Origin: Pseudomonas paeninsulae
Lineage (GTDB): Bacteria > Pseudomonadota > Gammaproteobacteria > Pseudomonadales > Pseudomonadaceae
DNA length: 64,000 bases
Reading direction: 5' to 3'
NCBI RefSeq assembly: GCF_035621475.1
Contig: NZ_CP141799.1
Span: 2,840,501 to 2,904,500, forward strand
Notes under the pieces: model-generated
Told to the model about the DNA's origin: nothing
Databases searched by the model: none
Seen by the model: the letters and a program-made list of their open reading frames with translations, nothing else
Position numbers and translations under genes: made by a program
In this document: positions 1-7,792 of the stretch, one piece after another
Numbering within the stretch: position 1 is the stretch's first letter
Layout of the letters: each line of letters starts with the position of its first letter

Positions 1-492
1 CCGATCAACGCCCGTGTCGAGACCGTGGCGAGCGGCAAGTTCTTCAAGCAGATATGGCCGCACCGCGCGCTGGTCGCCGCTGATGGCTGGTACGAATGGT
101 TGAAAGACGAGACCGATCCGAAGCGCAAGCAGCCCTACTTCATCCGCCTACGCGGTGGCGGGCCGATGTTCTTCGCCGCTATCGGCCAACTCCCACACGG
201 CGGCAGCGAGGTTCACGAGGACGATGGGTTCGTGATCATCACTACCGACGCCCAGGGCGGCATGCTGGACATCCATGATCGCCGACCCGTGGTGCTACCA
301 GCGGATTTGGCCCGAGAGTGGATAGACCCGAACACAACTCCGCGGCGGGCCGAACAGATCGTGCAGGAGCGGGGCCTTCAGTCCGAGGAGTTCGAGTGGT
401 ATCAGGTCAGCAAGGCGGTGGGTAACGTCAAAAACACTGGAGCAGCGCTGATTGTCCCCCTTGATTCCAGGAAATCACCCGACCGGCCCTGA
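1..492 (+). CDS. SRAP (YedK/HMCES-like) protein, 5' end outside window
   Basis: This is the C-terminal part of an SOS response-associated peptidase-family protein. The frame is open from base 1 and reads PINARVETV, the conserved early part of SRAP domains, so the true start lies upstream. The family forms a covalent DNA-protein crosslink with abasic sites in single-stranded DNA through Cys2, which is outside the window and cannot be checked. Visible conserved stretches are CxGWYEW-like (here ADGWYEW), the TTDAQGGMLDIHDRRPVVL segment with the family His, and the VSKAVGNVKN segment near the C-terminus. Length and motifs fit the family. SRAP genes are common both in chromosomes and in mobile elements, so this says little about where the island begins. 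Confidence 0.93.
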   Translation, partial: PINARVETVASGKFFKQIWPHRALVAADGWYEWLKDETDPKRKQPYFIRLRGGGPMFFAAIGQLPHGGSEVHEDDGFVIITTDAQGGMLDIHDRRPVVLPADLAREWIDPNTTPRRAEQIVQERGLQSEEFEWYQVSKAVGNVKNTGAALIVPLDSRKSPDRP

Positions 493-908
493 TCGGCCGG
501 AGATGACCCGAACCAGTCAGCTGAAACCGGCGGGAATCGGTCAATTGCGGGTAAAACACAGGCCTCGCACATCCGTTGCGGCCGGAATTTACCTCACGGC
601 TGTTGGTGTCGAGCGCTGGCAGCTCAAATTCCGCCTGAATTGGCATACACCTCAGCCAGCTTGGGGTGCCTGCAACGCTTGACCTGCGCCCTCGCGCGCG
701 ACGTGGCGTAGCAGACCTCAACGTTTCTCCCAAAAATTTACCACGGCGTAGATGCGAACGAAAAAAAAGGAAAAGCTCACCGGTTAGCGCCGGCCCAGCC
801 TGTTGGGTATCTCATTCAAAAAAAATTCAAACCTATATCACTCGGGTGAACGCTCAGCGATGAGCGAATCGTTCAGCACTAACGCGTGAAATAGAGAGGA
901 ATTTGCAT
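493..908. other. Intergenic stretch, no convincing gene
   Basis: About 415 bases between the SRAP gene and the next gene. Short open frames exist on both strands but none has a ribosome binding site or recognisable protein features. The last 80 bases are AT-richer, and an AGAGAGGA ribosome binding site at 893-900 serves the next gene. I see no repeat, tRNA or clear promoter. Confidence 0.5.
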
Positions 909-1238
909 ATGTATACCCCATGCCTTTGCTGCAATTCAGGACGCGTCATCACGAAAAATGTTGGGCGCACTACAGGCGGCGTTATCGGCTCGGTTGGTGG
1001 TGCTGCTAGTGGAGCTGCCGGCGCTTTATCCGGAGCGAAGATTGGTGGCGCTATCGGTGTTGTAGGTGGCCCCGTCGGCATAGCCCTTGGAGGTATTGCC
1101 GGTGCAATCCTGGGAGGTCTTTTTGGCGGTGCAGCGGGTGGATTAGCCGGCGCAACAATTGGCGAGCAACTCGATGAGCGCGTACTTAATAACTACGAAT
1201 GCCTGGAATGCGGATACACGTTCAGCGCAAACAGCTGA
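909..1238 (+). CDS. Small glycine-zipper protein with split zinc ribbon
   Basis: A 109-residue protein of unknown function. ATG at 909 is preferred over the in-frame TTG at 903 because AGAGAGGA sits 8 bases upstream of the ATG. The N-terminus carries a CxxC pair (PCLCCNSG) and the C-terminus a second one (YECLECGYTF), which together look like two halves of a zinc ribbon. Between them, residues of about 20-85 are almost entirely Gly, Ala, Val and Ile with repeated GxxxG spacing (GGVIGSVGG, GGIAGAILGGLFGG), a glycine zipper able to form tightly packed membrane helices. I infer a small membrane-associated protein; toxin, pore or scaffold are all possible. A comparable glycine-zipper stretch occurs in the 417-residue protein at 7793-9046. 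Confidence 0.75.
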   Translation: MYTPCLCCNSGRVITKNVGRTTGGVIGSVGGAASGAAGALSGAKIGGAIGVVGGPVGIALGGIAGAILGGLFGGAAGGLAGATIGEQLDERVLNNYECLECGYTFSANS

Positions 1239-1309
1239 CCTCGCGACATCTCAATCTCAGTCCTACCCTCACAGGACTCCCCCGCCTCTACGACTAGGAA
1301 TACCTCACC

Positions 1310-2278
1310 ATGGCCCATCTCATCGAACAAATGGCTTACGTTGGTGCTACGCCGTGGCACGGCCTCGGCAATCAGCTCACTCAGAAACAGCCTATCGAGG
1401 TCTGGCAACGCGAAGCCGGCATGAACTGGCAGATCCAGGAAAGCCCTGTGCACTTCAAAGCCGACGCCATCGGTCATCTGGGCAGCATCCACTCCTTCCC
1501 TGAGCAAAAGGTTCTGTTCCGCTCAGACACCAAGGCGCCGCTGTCGGTGGTCTCCAACCGCTACCACACCGTGCAGCCACGTGAGGTGCTGGAGTTCTAT
1601 CGGGATCTGACGGAGGTCTCTGGCTACGAGCTGGAAACAGCTGGCGTACTCAAGGGCGGTCGCAAGTTCTGGGCGCTGGCCCGTACCGGACAGGCAACCG
1701 CATTGAAGGGCAATGACCAGGTCAACGGTTACCTGCTGCTGGCCACTTCTTGCGACGGCACTCTGGCTACGACAGCAACGCCGACCACCGTTCGCGTGGT
1801 GTGCAACAACACGCTGACCATCGCCCTGGATGGCACCACCCGTGCGATCAAGGTGCCGCACAACACCCGCTTCGATCCCAAGGCCGTGAAGAAGCAATTG
1901 GGTATCGCCGTCTCGCAATGGGACGAGTTCATGTACCGCATGCGCAACCTGGCTGAACGCAAGGTGCAGTGGCATGAAGCCATGGGCTACTTCATGAACG
2001 TGCTGTGCGAGGTCAGCCCGAACAGCCAGTTGCCTGAGGTGCTGCCCAACGAACGGGCGCTGCGCAAGGTGCAGGCGCTCTATGAAGGCCGCGGCCGTGG
2101 CAGTCAGCTGGAGTCAGCGCAAGGCACTGCATGGGGTTTGCTCAATGCAGTCACCGAGTACGTCGATCACGAACGCCGTGCGCGCAGTAACGAGTACCGC
2201 ATGGACTCGGCCTGGTTCGGCCAAGGCGCACAGATCAAGCAACGCGCCCTGGATGCGGCCCTGCAACTCGCCGCCTAA
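1310..2278 (+). CDS. DUF932 (phage/plasmid-like) protein
   Basis: A 322-residue protein of the DUF932 / phage-plasmid-like family, usually found in conjugative elements, plasmids and phages near single-strand annealing and recombination genes. Its biochemical role is not established. The N-terminal TPWHGLGNQL segment, the SNRYHTVQPREVLEFY segment and the central TTPTTVRVVCNNTLTIAL segment are typical. Start ATG 1310 follows AGGAA with good spacing. It is the first gene of a same-strand run with the YqaJ-type nuclease, the cysteine-rich protein and the RadC-type protein, which suggests a DNA recombination or maintenance role for the element. Confidence 0.9.
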   Translation: MAHLIEQMAYVGATPWHGLGNQLTQKQPIEVWQREAGMNWQIQESPVHFKADAIGHLGSIHSFPEQKVLFRSDTKAPLSVVSNRYHTVQPREVLEFYRDLTEVSGYELETAGVLKGGRKFWALARTGQATALKGNDQVNGYLLLATSCDGTLATTATPTTVRVVCNNTLTIALDGTTRAIKVPHNTRFDPKAVKKQLGIAVSQWDEFMYRMRNLAERKVQWHEAMGYFMNVLCEVSPNSQLPEVLPNERALRKVQALYEGRGRGSQLESAQGTAWGLLNAVTEYVDHERRARSNEYRMDSAWFGQGAQIKQRALDAALQLAA

Positions 2279-2303
2279 ACGCCCTACTTCCTCACACCCA
2301 ATC

Positions 2304-2338
2304 ACGCCCGGTCAGCCTCGTGCTGCTCGGGCGTTTTT
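2304..2338 (+). terminator. Terminator-like hairpin after DUF932 gene
   Basis: ACGCCCG (2304-2310) pairs with CGGGCGT (2328-2334), followed by a T run to 2338. It lies 25 bases after the DUF932 stop and just before the YqaJ-type gene, so it is either a partial terminator or an mRNA 3'-end stabiliser inside the run. Confidence 0.6.
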
Positions 2339-2358
2339 ATGCCCGCAAGGTAACCGTT

Positions 2359-3363
2359 ATGAAAGCCAAAAACCTGAATAGCACCACCGTCAAACCTCGC
2401 CCTGCCCTGCGCCTGGTCAACACCAAAGAACTGCCGCGTGAAGACTGGCTGGCCGTGCGCAAGCAAGGCATCGGCAGTTCAGACGCAGCGGCGGCTGTCG
2501 GGCTCAACCCCTACAAGTCGCAGCTTGAACTCTGGCTGGAGAAAACCGGCCGCGACGCCACCCTGCCGAAGCTAGACCCGCACGATGAGGAAAGCCCTGC
2601 GTACTGGGGCAATGTCCTCGAACCCATTGTTGCCTGGCATTACAGCAAACGCACCAGCAACCGCGTACGGCGCATCAACGCCGTGCTGCAGCACCCTGAT
2701 CCCGAGTTGCCCTGGATGCTCGCCAACATCGACCGGGAGGTGATCGGTGCGGACGACGTACAGATCCTCGAATGCAAGACGGCCGGCATAAACGGGGCAC
2801 GCCTCTGGAAAGAAGGCGTGCCCGAGTATGTGCAATTGCAGGTCATGCACCAGCTGGCCGTGACCGGTAAGCAAGCCGCCGACGTGGCTGTTCTGTTGGG
2901 CGGTCAGATCCTGGAGATCCATCGCATCGAACGGGACGAGCGGATGATCGCCCGCCTGATCGAGCTGGAGCGCAAGTTCTGGGAGTACGTCGAGACCGAC
3001 ACCCCACCAGCGGCTGATGGTTCTGCGTCAGCAGAGGCGGCCCTGCGTTGCCTCTATCCCGAGGACAACGGCCAAGTGATGGACTTCAGCTCGAATCCTG
3101 CTCTGTCGATTGCCTACGTGGAACTAAAATCAGTACGCCTGAACATTGCCCAGCAGGAAAAGCGCGAATCCCAACTCAAGCAAACCCTGCAGCAAGCCAT
3201 GGGCGAAGCCACCCGTGCGGAGTTCTCCAGCGGCTACATCAGCTGGAAGAAAGCCAAGGACAGCGTCGGACTGGATGTCGACCGGATGCTCAAGGACAAG
3301 CCCTACCTGCAGGCTCGCTACAGCAAGATCAAAGAAGGCAGTCGCCGCTTCCTGATCGCTTGA
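2359..3363 (+). CDS. YqaJ-type viral recombinase/exonuclease
   Basis: A 334-residue protein of the YqaJ/lambda-exonuclease-like PD-(D/E)XK family, which resects double-stranded DNA ends and works with an annealing protein. ATG 2359 is chosen over an upstream in-frame GTG at 2320 that lies inside the preceding hairpin. The N-terminal RKQGIGSSDAAAAVGLNPY segment is the hallmark of the family. ANIDREV followed by ILECKTA supplies the acidic residue and the ExK pair of the nuclease core, and YVQLQVMHQLAVTG is the following conserved helix. The last third is a coiled-coil-like extension. No separate RecT/Bet annealing gene is visible nearby; the DUF932 or cysteine-rich neighbour might fill a partner role, but this is inference. 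Confidence 0.9.
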   Translation: MKAKNLNSTTVKPRPALRLVNTKELPREDWLAVRKQGIGSSDAAAAVGLNPYKSQLELWLEKTGRDATLPKLDPHDEESPAYWGNVLEPIVAWHYSKRTSNRVRRINAVLQHPDPELPWMLANIDREVIGADDVQILECKTAGINGARLWKEGVPEYVQLQVMHQLAVTGKQAADVAVLLGGQILEIHRIERDERMIARLIELERKFWEYVETDTPPAADGSASAEAALRCLYPEDNGQVMDFSSNPALSIAYVELKSVRLNIAQQEKRESQLKQTLQQAMGEATRAEFSSGYISWKKAKDSVGLDVDRMLKDKPYLQARYSKIKEGSRRFLIA

Positions 3364-3384
3364 ATCCAAACATCCCACTCTCAA

Positions 3385-3418
3385 GCCACCCGGTTAGTTC
3401 GCTGACTCGGTGGTTTTT
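3385..3418 (+). terminator. Terminator-like hairpin after YqaJ-type gene
   Basis: CCACC and GGTGG arms with additional imperfect pairing across CGGTTAGTTCGCTGACTCG, followed by TTTTTCT. It separates the nuclease gene from the next gene, as the hairpin at 2304-2338 does one gene earlier. Confidence 0.5.
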
Positions 3419-3444
3419 CTATTTTCAGATGAAGGAAAACCACC

Positions 3445-4371
3445 ATGCTCAAAGGTCTGGCTATCACCCCGCCTGTGCTCGGGCGCATTTCCATCGGCAA
3501 GGTCGTCGAGAAGAACGGCAAGCGCCTACCGGAGAAGGACGATCAATTCACCATCACCTCGCAGGTACAAGGCCGGGACGGCTGGCTACTGCATCCACTG
3601 AACGACGAGCTGCGCCAGACGCAGGAAGACAAGCTGCGCAGCATCCCGATTCGATTTCTGTTCAATGAGCCGGATCTCAACTTCCGCGCCGATTACACCT
3701 TGTTCGATCGCAACACGGGTCGACCGGTGTGCGTCGGCAACGGCGAGACCTGTAAGCGCCAGGGTGAGGATGGCGTCAAGTCCATGCCCTGCCCCTCGCC
3801 GGATGCCTGCCCGTTGGCCAAGGGCGGTGCTTGCAAGCCTTACGGGCGACTGAATGTGGTGATCGGCGACGATGATCCACTCGGCAGCTTCGTATTTCGC
3901 ACCACCGGCTTCAACAGCATCCGCACCCTGTCGGCACGCCTGCAGTACTTCCAGGCCCTCTCCGGTAATCGGCTGGCTTGTTTACCGCTGGAGATGCGTC
4001 TGCGCGGAAAGTCCACCCGACAAAGCCACGGCACGCCGATTTTCTACGTCGACATCACGGTGCGAGGAGGCCTTTCGCTAGAGGCTGCGCTGTTGGACGC
4101 ACAGAAAACCGATGAGGCCCGTCGCAACGCGGGGTTCGATCAAGAAGCACTGGATCGTGCCGCACGACAGGGCTTCAACAACGGGGCATTCGAAGACAGC
4201 GAAGAAGATACCAGCGCCATCGTTGAAGAGTTCTTCTCCGCTCCTGGAGAGGAGATCCGTAACGCGGAATCCGTCATCAAGCCTTCACGTACATCCCAAC
4301 CCTCACTGGCGGAAAAGCTGGAATCCAAAGCCCTCCAAGGTAGCAGCGGGCAACCTGGCCGCCCCCACTAA
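3445..4371 (+). CDS. Cysteine-rich putative metal-binding protein of mobile elements
   Basis: A 308-residue protein of the type often labelled hydrolase or metal-binding protein in integrative elements, also compared with recombination directionality factors; no activity is established to my knowledge. The central part holds a cysteine cluster (CVGNGETC, then PCPSPDACPL and GGACKPYG) that could bind a metal. It is followed by the conserved FVFRTTGFNSIRTLSARL and FYVDITVR segments. The C-terminal 70 residues are acidic and low-complexity, probably disordered. Start ATG 3445 follows a GGAAAACC-like spacer with a weak ribosome binding site. It lies between the YqaJ-type nuclease and the RadC-type gene in the same orientation. 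Confidence 0.75.
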   Translation: MLKGLAITPPVLGRISIGKVVEKNGKRLPEKDDQFTITSQVQGRDGWLLHPLNDELRQTQEDKLRSIPIRFLFNEPDLNFRADYTLFDRNTGRPVCVGNGETCKRQGEDGVKSMPCPSPDACPLAKGGACKPYGRLNVVIGDDDPLGSFVFRTTGFNSIRTLSARLQYFQALSGNRLACLPLEMRLRGKSTRQSHGTPIFYVDITVRGGLSLEAALLDAQKTDEARRNAGFDQEALDRAARQGFNNGAFEDSEEDTSAIVEEFFSAPGEEIRNAESVIKPSRTSQPSLAEKLESKALQGSSGQPGRPH

Positions 4372-4417
4372 CCATGCATCCATCTTCACCCAATGCCTCA
4401 ACCTCAGGAGAATACTG

Positions 4418-4915
4418 ATGAGATATCACAAGCTCAGGGCCGGTGAAGCGACCGGCACCTATGTCATGGAATCACCGGTTACCGAAGCGGACATCCTTCG
4501 CATGGCCCAGCAGTTCGCCAGCAAGCGGTTGGCCAAAGGCAGACTGCTGGCCGATCCACAACACGTATTCAGCCACTTGCAAACACTGCTGCAGCACTAT
4601 GAACACGAAGTCTTTGCTCTGCTATTGCTCGATACCAAACATAGGGTAATCGGCTTTCGAGAATTGTTCCGGGGCACCTTGGACGGCGCCAGCGTGTATC
4701 CACGGGAGGTCGTCAAAATCGCCCTGGAACACAACGCAGCAGCAGTGATCCTGGTCCACAACCATCCCTCTGGTGATCCAGAGCCCAGTAACGCTGACCG
4801 TCACCTGACCACGACACTCAAGGACGCACTCAACATGGTCGGCACCAGGACACTGGATCACATCGTCGTCGGCAGCGAAGGCTGCGTATCATTGGCTGAA
4901 CGTGGCTATCTGTAG
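4418..4915 (+). CDS. RadC-type JAB/MPN domain protein
   Basis: A 165-residue RadC-family protein consisting essentially of the JAB/MPN+ domain. ATG 4418 follows AGGAG by 7 bases and is preferred to the longer frame that overlaps the upstream gene. The metal-binding JAMM motif is visible as H114-N-H116-PSGDPEPS-N-A-D127. Chromosomal RadC proteins are about 220 residues and carry an N-terminal helix-hairpin-helix part; this shorter form lacks it, as is usual for copies in conjugative elements. RadC-family function is unresolved, and the DNA repair name is historical. It closes the recombination-like run that begins with the DUF932 gene. Confidence 0.92.
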   Translation: MRYHKLRAGEATGTYVMESPVTEADILRMAQQFASKRLAKGRLLADPQHVFSHLQTLLQHYEHEVFALLLLDTKHRVIGFRELFRGTLDGASVYPREVVKIALEHNAAAVILVHNHPSGDPEPSNADRHLTTTLKDALNMVGTRTLDHIVVGSEGCVSLAERGYL

Positions 4916-4944
4916 GTAGCAGCGTCCTTTCCACTTGCTCTCCC

Positions 4945-4986
4945 GCCGATGACTGCACCTGACCTTGGTCAGGTGCAGTCATCGGC
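4945..4986. repeat. Perfect 20-bp inverted repeat after radC-like gene
   Basis: The 20 bases 4945-4964 (starting GCCGATGACTGCACC) are exactly complementary to 4967-4986, separated by only TT. No T run follows directly; a TTTTTTT stretch comes about 20 bases later, after another copy of the CTGCACCT word. It may be a strong terminator, an mRNA end, a protein binding site or a cruciform. Confidence 0.9.
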
Positions 4987-5038
4987 ATGAGCTGCACCTA
5001 CAACAATTTTTTTCAGCGCAATTCACGGAGACAACACC

Positions 5039-5131
5039 ATGAGCGCCATGTGCGTTATCTACTTGTTGTTCGTTCGCATCAGCATCATGCTGGTACTGAT
5101 GCTGGTGGTACTGAGCTATCAGGCAGCCTGA
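5039..5131 (+). CDS. Possible 30-residue single-span membrane protein
   Basis: ATG 5039 preceded by GGAGAC opens a 30-codon frame ending in TGA at 5131. The product is almost one continuous hydrophobic helix (runs such as CVIYLLFV and IMLVLMLVVL) with a single Arg, so it would span a membrane once. Small hydrophobic frames like this occur in conjugative elements and in some toxin-antitoxin loci. There is no homology evidence and the call rests on the ribosome binding site and composition only. Confidence 0.4.
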   Translation: MSAMCVIYLLFVRISIMLVLMLVVLSYQAA

Positions 5132-5188
5132 TGATGCGTTTGGCACCTGTCAGATAGCGACTGAACAACTGTCACACTCAGTCCTTGC

Positions 5189-7783
5189 TTATTTTCGTGG
5201 AAATCCACCCCCCCTGCCAACCGGAGATCCAAGAACTGCGTTGTTGTGCTCGATAATAAAACCAAAAATAGATTCTTTTTTTATTTTGCTTTTATCCAAG
5301 AGCAATCTAGGGTTTTTTAGCAAGGCATGCCTAACTCCGTAATCACCACCCTCCAGCAACAGTTCCTGGATTTCTTTTGTCAAACCAGGATTAGTAGCCA
5401 GATTCACCCTTACACTTTGCTCCGGATCAACCGCGAGCCTTGCTTGCACTTCCTTCGCAAGATTTGGATGTAAGGTGAGGATTATTTTCAACGCGATATC
5501 CGCATTTTTTAGTAGCAGTAACTGCTCGCCCTCTGCCAACTCTGGACGCCTGGCGAATGCTTGCCTGATGCTGTTTTCACCACTTTCGAGCAGGTGAATT
5601 TTTACACTGCTTGTAAGCGATGGATTCGAAACCAGAGCAGCGCCAACCGAAGCATCTTTATCTGAAGCCAGTTTGAGCTGCAGTGTTTCAACCAATATCG
5701 GGTTGCAGGCCAGTGCAGCTCTTACTTCGGCGTATTTATCCTCAACAAGCTGCTCAGCAACGCATCCCGATATTTTTCTATTTCTTGCCAAGTTCTGGCG
5801 CACAACCACATCCTTGTCGTTAGCAAGTGTCGTTTGAAGTACTTCACTCAAATCCTTTTTGGTGGACAGGGTTCGACGGACGACGACCTCACTATCCGCT
5901 ACCAGCGTCTGCTGCAACGCCATTCCTTCCGCCCGACTTGCCAGCTTGGTACGCAGATCTTTGGCAAGGGTGCCGTCATTAATCTGACGAATCAGCAAAT
6001 CTTCCGGCGCATTGCTATTCAGGCAGGCCAGCTCAAGCAATTCAAGGTCGTACTGCGGGCTGTTCTCGGGAATATTGATGCGGATCGACAGTAGGCGTTC
6101 CGGACAGCGCACGTTTTCGTAAACGGCCTTGATCACTCTGCGCTGCGGATCCATGGCCAGCTTCTCTAGCTGATCGTCCGGACAATCAGGGTTGCTCGCA
6201 ACCTCCTCACGTTTCACCTGGTTAGGGTCGGCAGCCATCTTGATCATCTGCGCCACACTCAGCCCCTGATACTCGGAGGCCGGGCGTAACTTGAGCTTCT
6301 CGAACAACTCTTCGTACTTACCGACCTGATCACGCAGGGTTTCGCGCAGAGGAATGGTGGACTGGATCGCGTCTTCCAGCAGTTCCTGAGTCAACGCGCT
6401 GTCGCCGATAAAGGCATTGGCCAAGGCTTCGTTGACCGCATTCTCGATGTCTGCACCACAGTAATCGCGGCATAGCTTTACGAGCTCGCCCATCTTCAAG
6501 CCCTTAACCGCCTGGCGCGACTTGCCCAAGTGAATTTTCAGGATACTTTCCCGTTCCACTGCATTGGGAAAGCCTACATAAAAGATCTCGTCGAAACGCC
6601 CTTTGCGCAGCAGTTCCGGTGGCAGAGCGCTGATGTCGTTGGCGGTGGCGATGACGAAAACAGCTCCGGTCTTTTCCTGCATCCAGGTCAGGAAGTAGCC
6701 CAGCAAGCGCGCAGTCACTTCCGAAGCATTACCGCCGCCCATACCCACAAAGGCCTTTTCCAGCTCATCTACCCAGAGAATGCAGGGGCTAACGGTCTCG
6801 GCCATGCTCAGCGCGCGGCGCATGTTGTGCTCGCTTTCGCCGACATACTTGCCAAGCAACGAGCCAATATCCAGACGCAGCAGGGGCAACTGGAACAGAC
6901 TAGCGGCAACCTTGGCCGTCAGCGATTTACCGCAACCGGGCATGCCGGCGATCAGCACTCCCTTAGGAGCCTTGACTCCCCGCTGAGTGGCCTCGTCCAG
7001 CCGACGGATAATAGTGGCGCGCTGCTCCAGCCAGTGTTTCAGATTCTCCAGGCCGCCGATGTCGCCCAATTCAACGACGCTGGGGACCATCTCTAGTACA
7101 CCGCTCTTGGCGATGATTTGTTCCTTCTCGTGAAGGATCGTCTTCAACATATTCTCATCTAGCGTCGCAGTCTGCCGCCCCATCATCCTTAGCAACTGAC
7201 CGATTTCGCTGGCGGTCAGCCCACTCAGTCCAGAAACCGCCAAATCATTCAAAGTGTTCGGAACGGCCAATTGCCCGCAGGCTTCGGCCTGAGCCAGCAA
7301 GACCTTTATCTCCTCGCGATTCGGCAGAGGTAGGGATAGCAGGGTAACTTGGGCTTCAATCGAGGCGGGGATACAGACCGCCTCCGATACCAGGATGACT
7401 GAGCATTCGCCGGCGTGATGACGCTCGATCAAGTTCAGCAACTGCTTGAGGCGGGCAATCGCGAGCGTGTTGTGCTCCAAGGCAAGCCGGGCACCTTTGA
7501 TCACAATCAGCGACTGCTCAAGGTCCGCATCCAGCAGCGCCAGCAGTGCATGCTCCAGCTCGGTTTTACCGGACTCAGGGTTAGCCAATGGCCGCTTGTT
7601 GTCGAAATCAACCCAGCCATGCCCAAGGTTCCACTCGTGGATACGCTTCAGCCCGAGCTCACCCTGAAGTCGAATCAGCAGTCGATCGACACGTGCCTCT
7701 TCGGCGGACTGGATATAGATGGCGGGAGCGCCAGCCAGGAAATGCTCTTCCAGCTTTACTTCGAAATTCATTTTGCTTTTCAC
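5189..7783 (-). CDS. Ycf46-like AAA+ ATPase with C-terminal LRV-like repeats
   Basis: An 864-residue AAA+ ATPase. Residues of about 1-230 resemble the degenerate N-terminal ATPase-like part of Ycf46-type proteins. The active AAA+ domain follows: Walker A GMPGCGKS at 280-287, Walker B ILWVDE at 335-340, sensor 1 VIATAND at about 377-383, and an arginine-finger region RKGRFDE at about 393-399. From about residue 525 to 845 there are repeats of roughly 22-24 residues with the pattern D-x-x-VR-x-x-LA-x-NP, resembling leucine-rich-repeat-variant (LRV) helical repeats that usually bind proteins or nucleic acid. The stop of the neighbour at 7793 is 9 bases from this start region, so the two form an operon. 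I infer an ATPase motor with a sensing or substrate-binding tail; the function is unknown. Confidence 0.85.
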   Translation of the reverse strand: MKSKMNFEVKLEEHFLAGAPAIYIQSAEEARVDRLLIRLQGELGLKRIHEWNLGHGWVDFDNKRPLANPESGKTELEHALLALLDADLEQSLIVIKGARLALEHNTLAIARLKQLLNLIERHHAGECSVILVSEAVCIPASIEAQVTLLSLPLPNREEIKVLLAQAEACGQLAVPNTLNDLAVSGLSGLTASEIGQLLRMMGRQTATLDENMLKTILHEKEQIIAKSGVLEMVPSVVELGDIGGLENLKHWLEQRATIIRRLDEATQRGVKAPKGVLIAGMPGCGKSLTAKVAASLFQLPLLRLDIGSLLGKYVGESEHNMRRALSMAETVSPCILWVDELEKAFVGMGGGNASEVTARLLGYFLTWMQEKTGAVFVIATANDISALPPELLRKGRFDEIFYVGFPNAVERESILKIHLGKSRQAVKGLKMGELVKLCRDYCGADIENAVNEALANAFIGDSALTQELLEDAIQSTIPLRETLRDQVGKYEELFEKLKLRPASEYQGLSVAQMIKMAADPNQVKREEVASNPDCPDDQLEKLAMDPQRRVIKAVYENVRCPERLLSIRINIPENSPQYDLELLELACLNSNAPEDLLIRQINDGTLAKDLRTKLASRAEGMALQQTLVADSEVVVRRTLSTKKDLSEVLQTTLANDKDVVVRQNLARNRKISGCVAEQLVEDKYAEVRAALACNPILVETLQLKLASDKDASVGAALVSNPSLTSSVKIHLLESGENSIRQAFARRPELAEGEQLLLLKNADIALKIILTLHPNLAKEVQARLAVDPEQSVRVNLATNPGLTKEIQELLLEGGDYGVRHALLKNPRLLLDKSKIKKESIFGFIIEHNNAVLGSPVGRGGGFPRK

Positions 7784-7792
7784 GAAAGAGCC

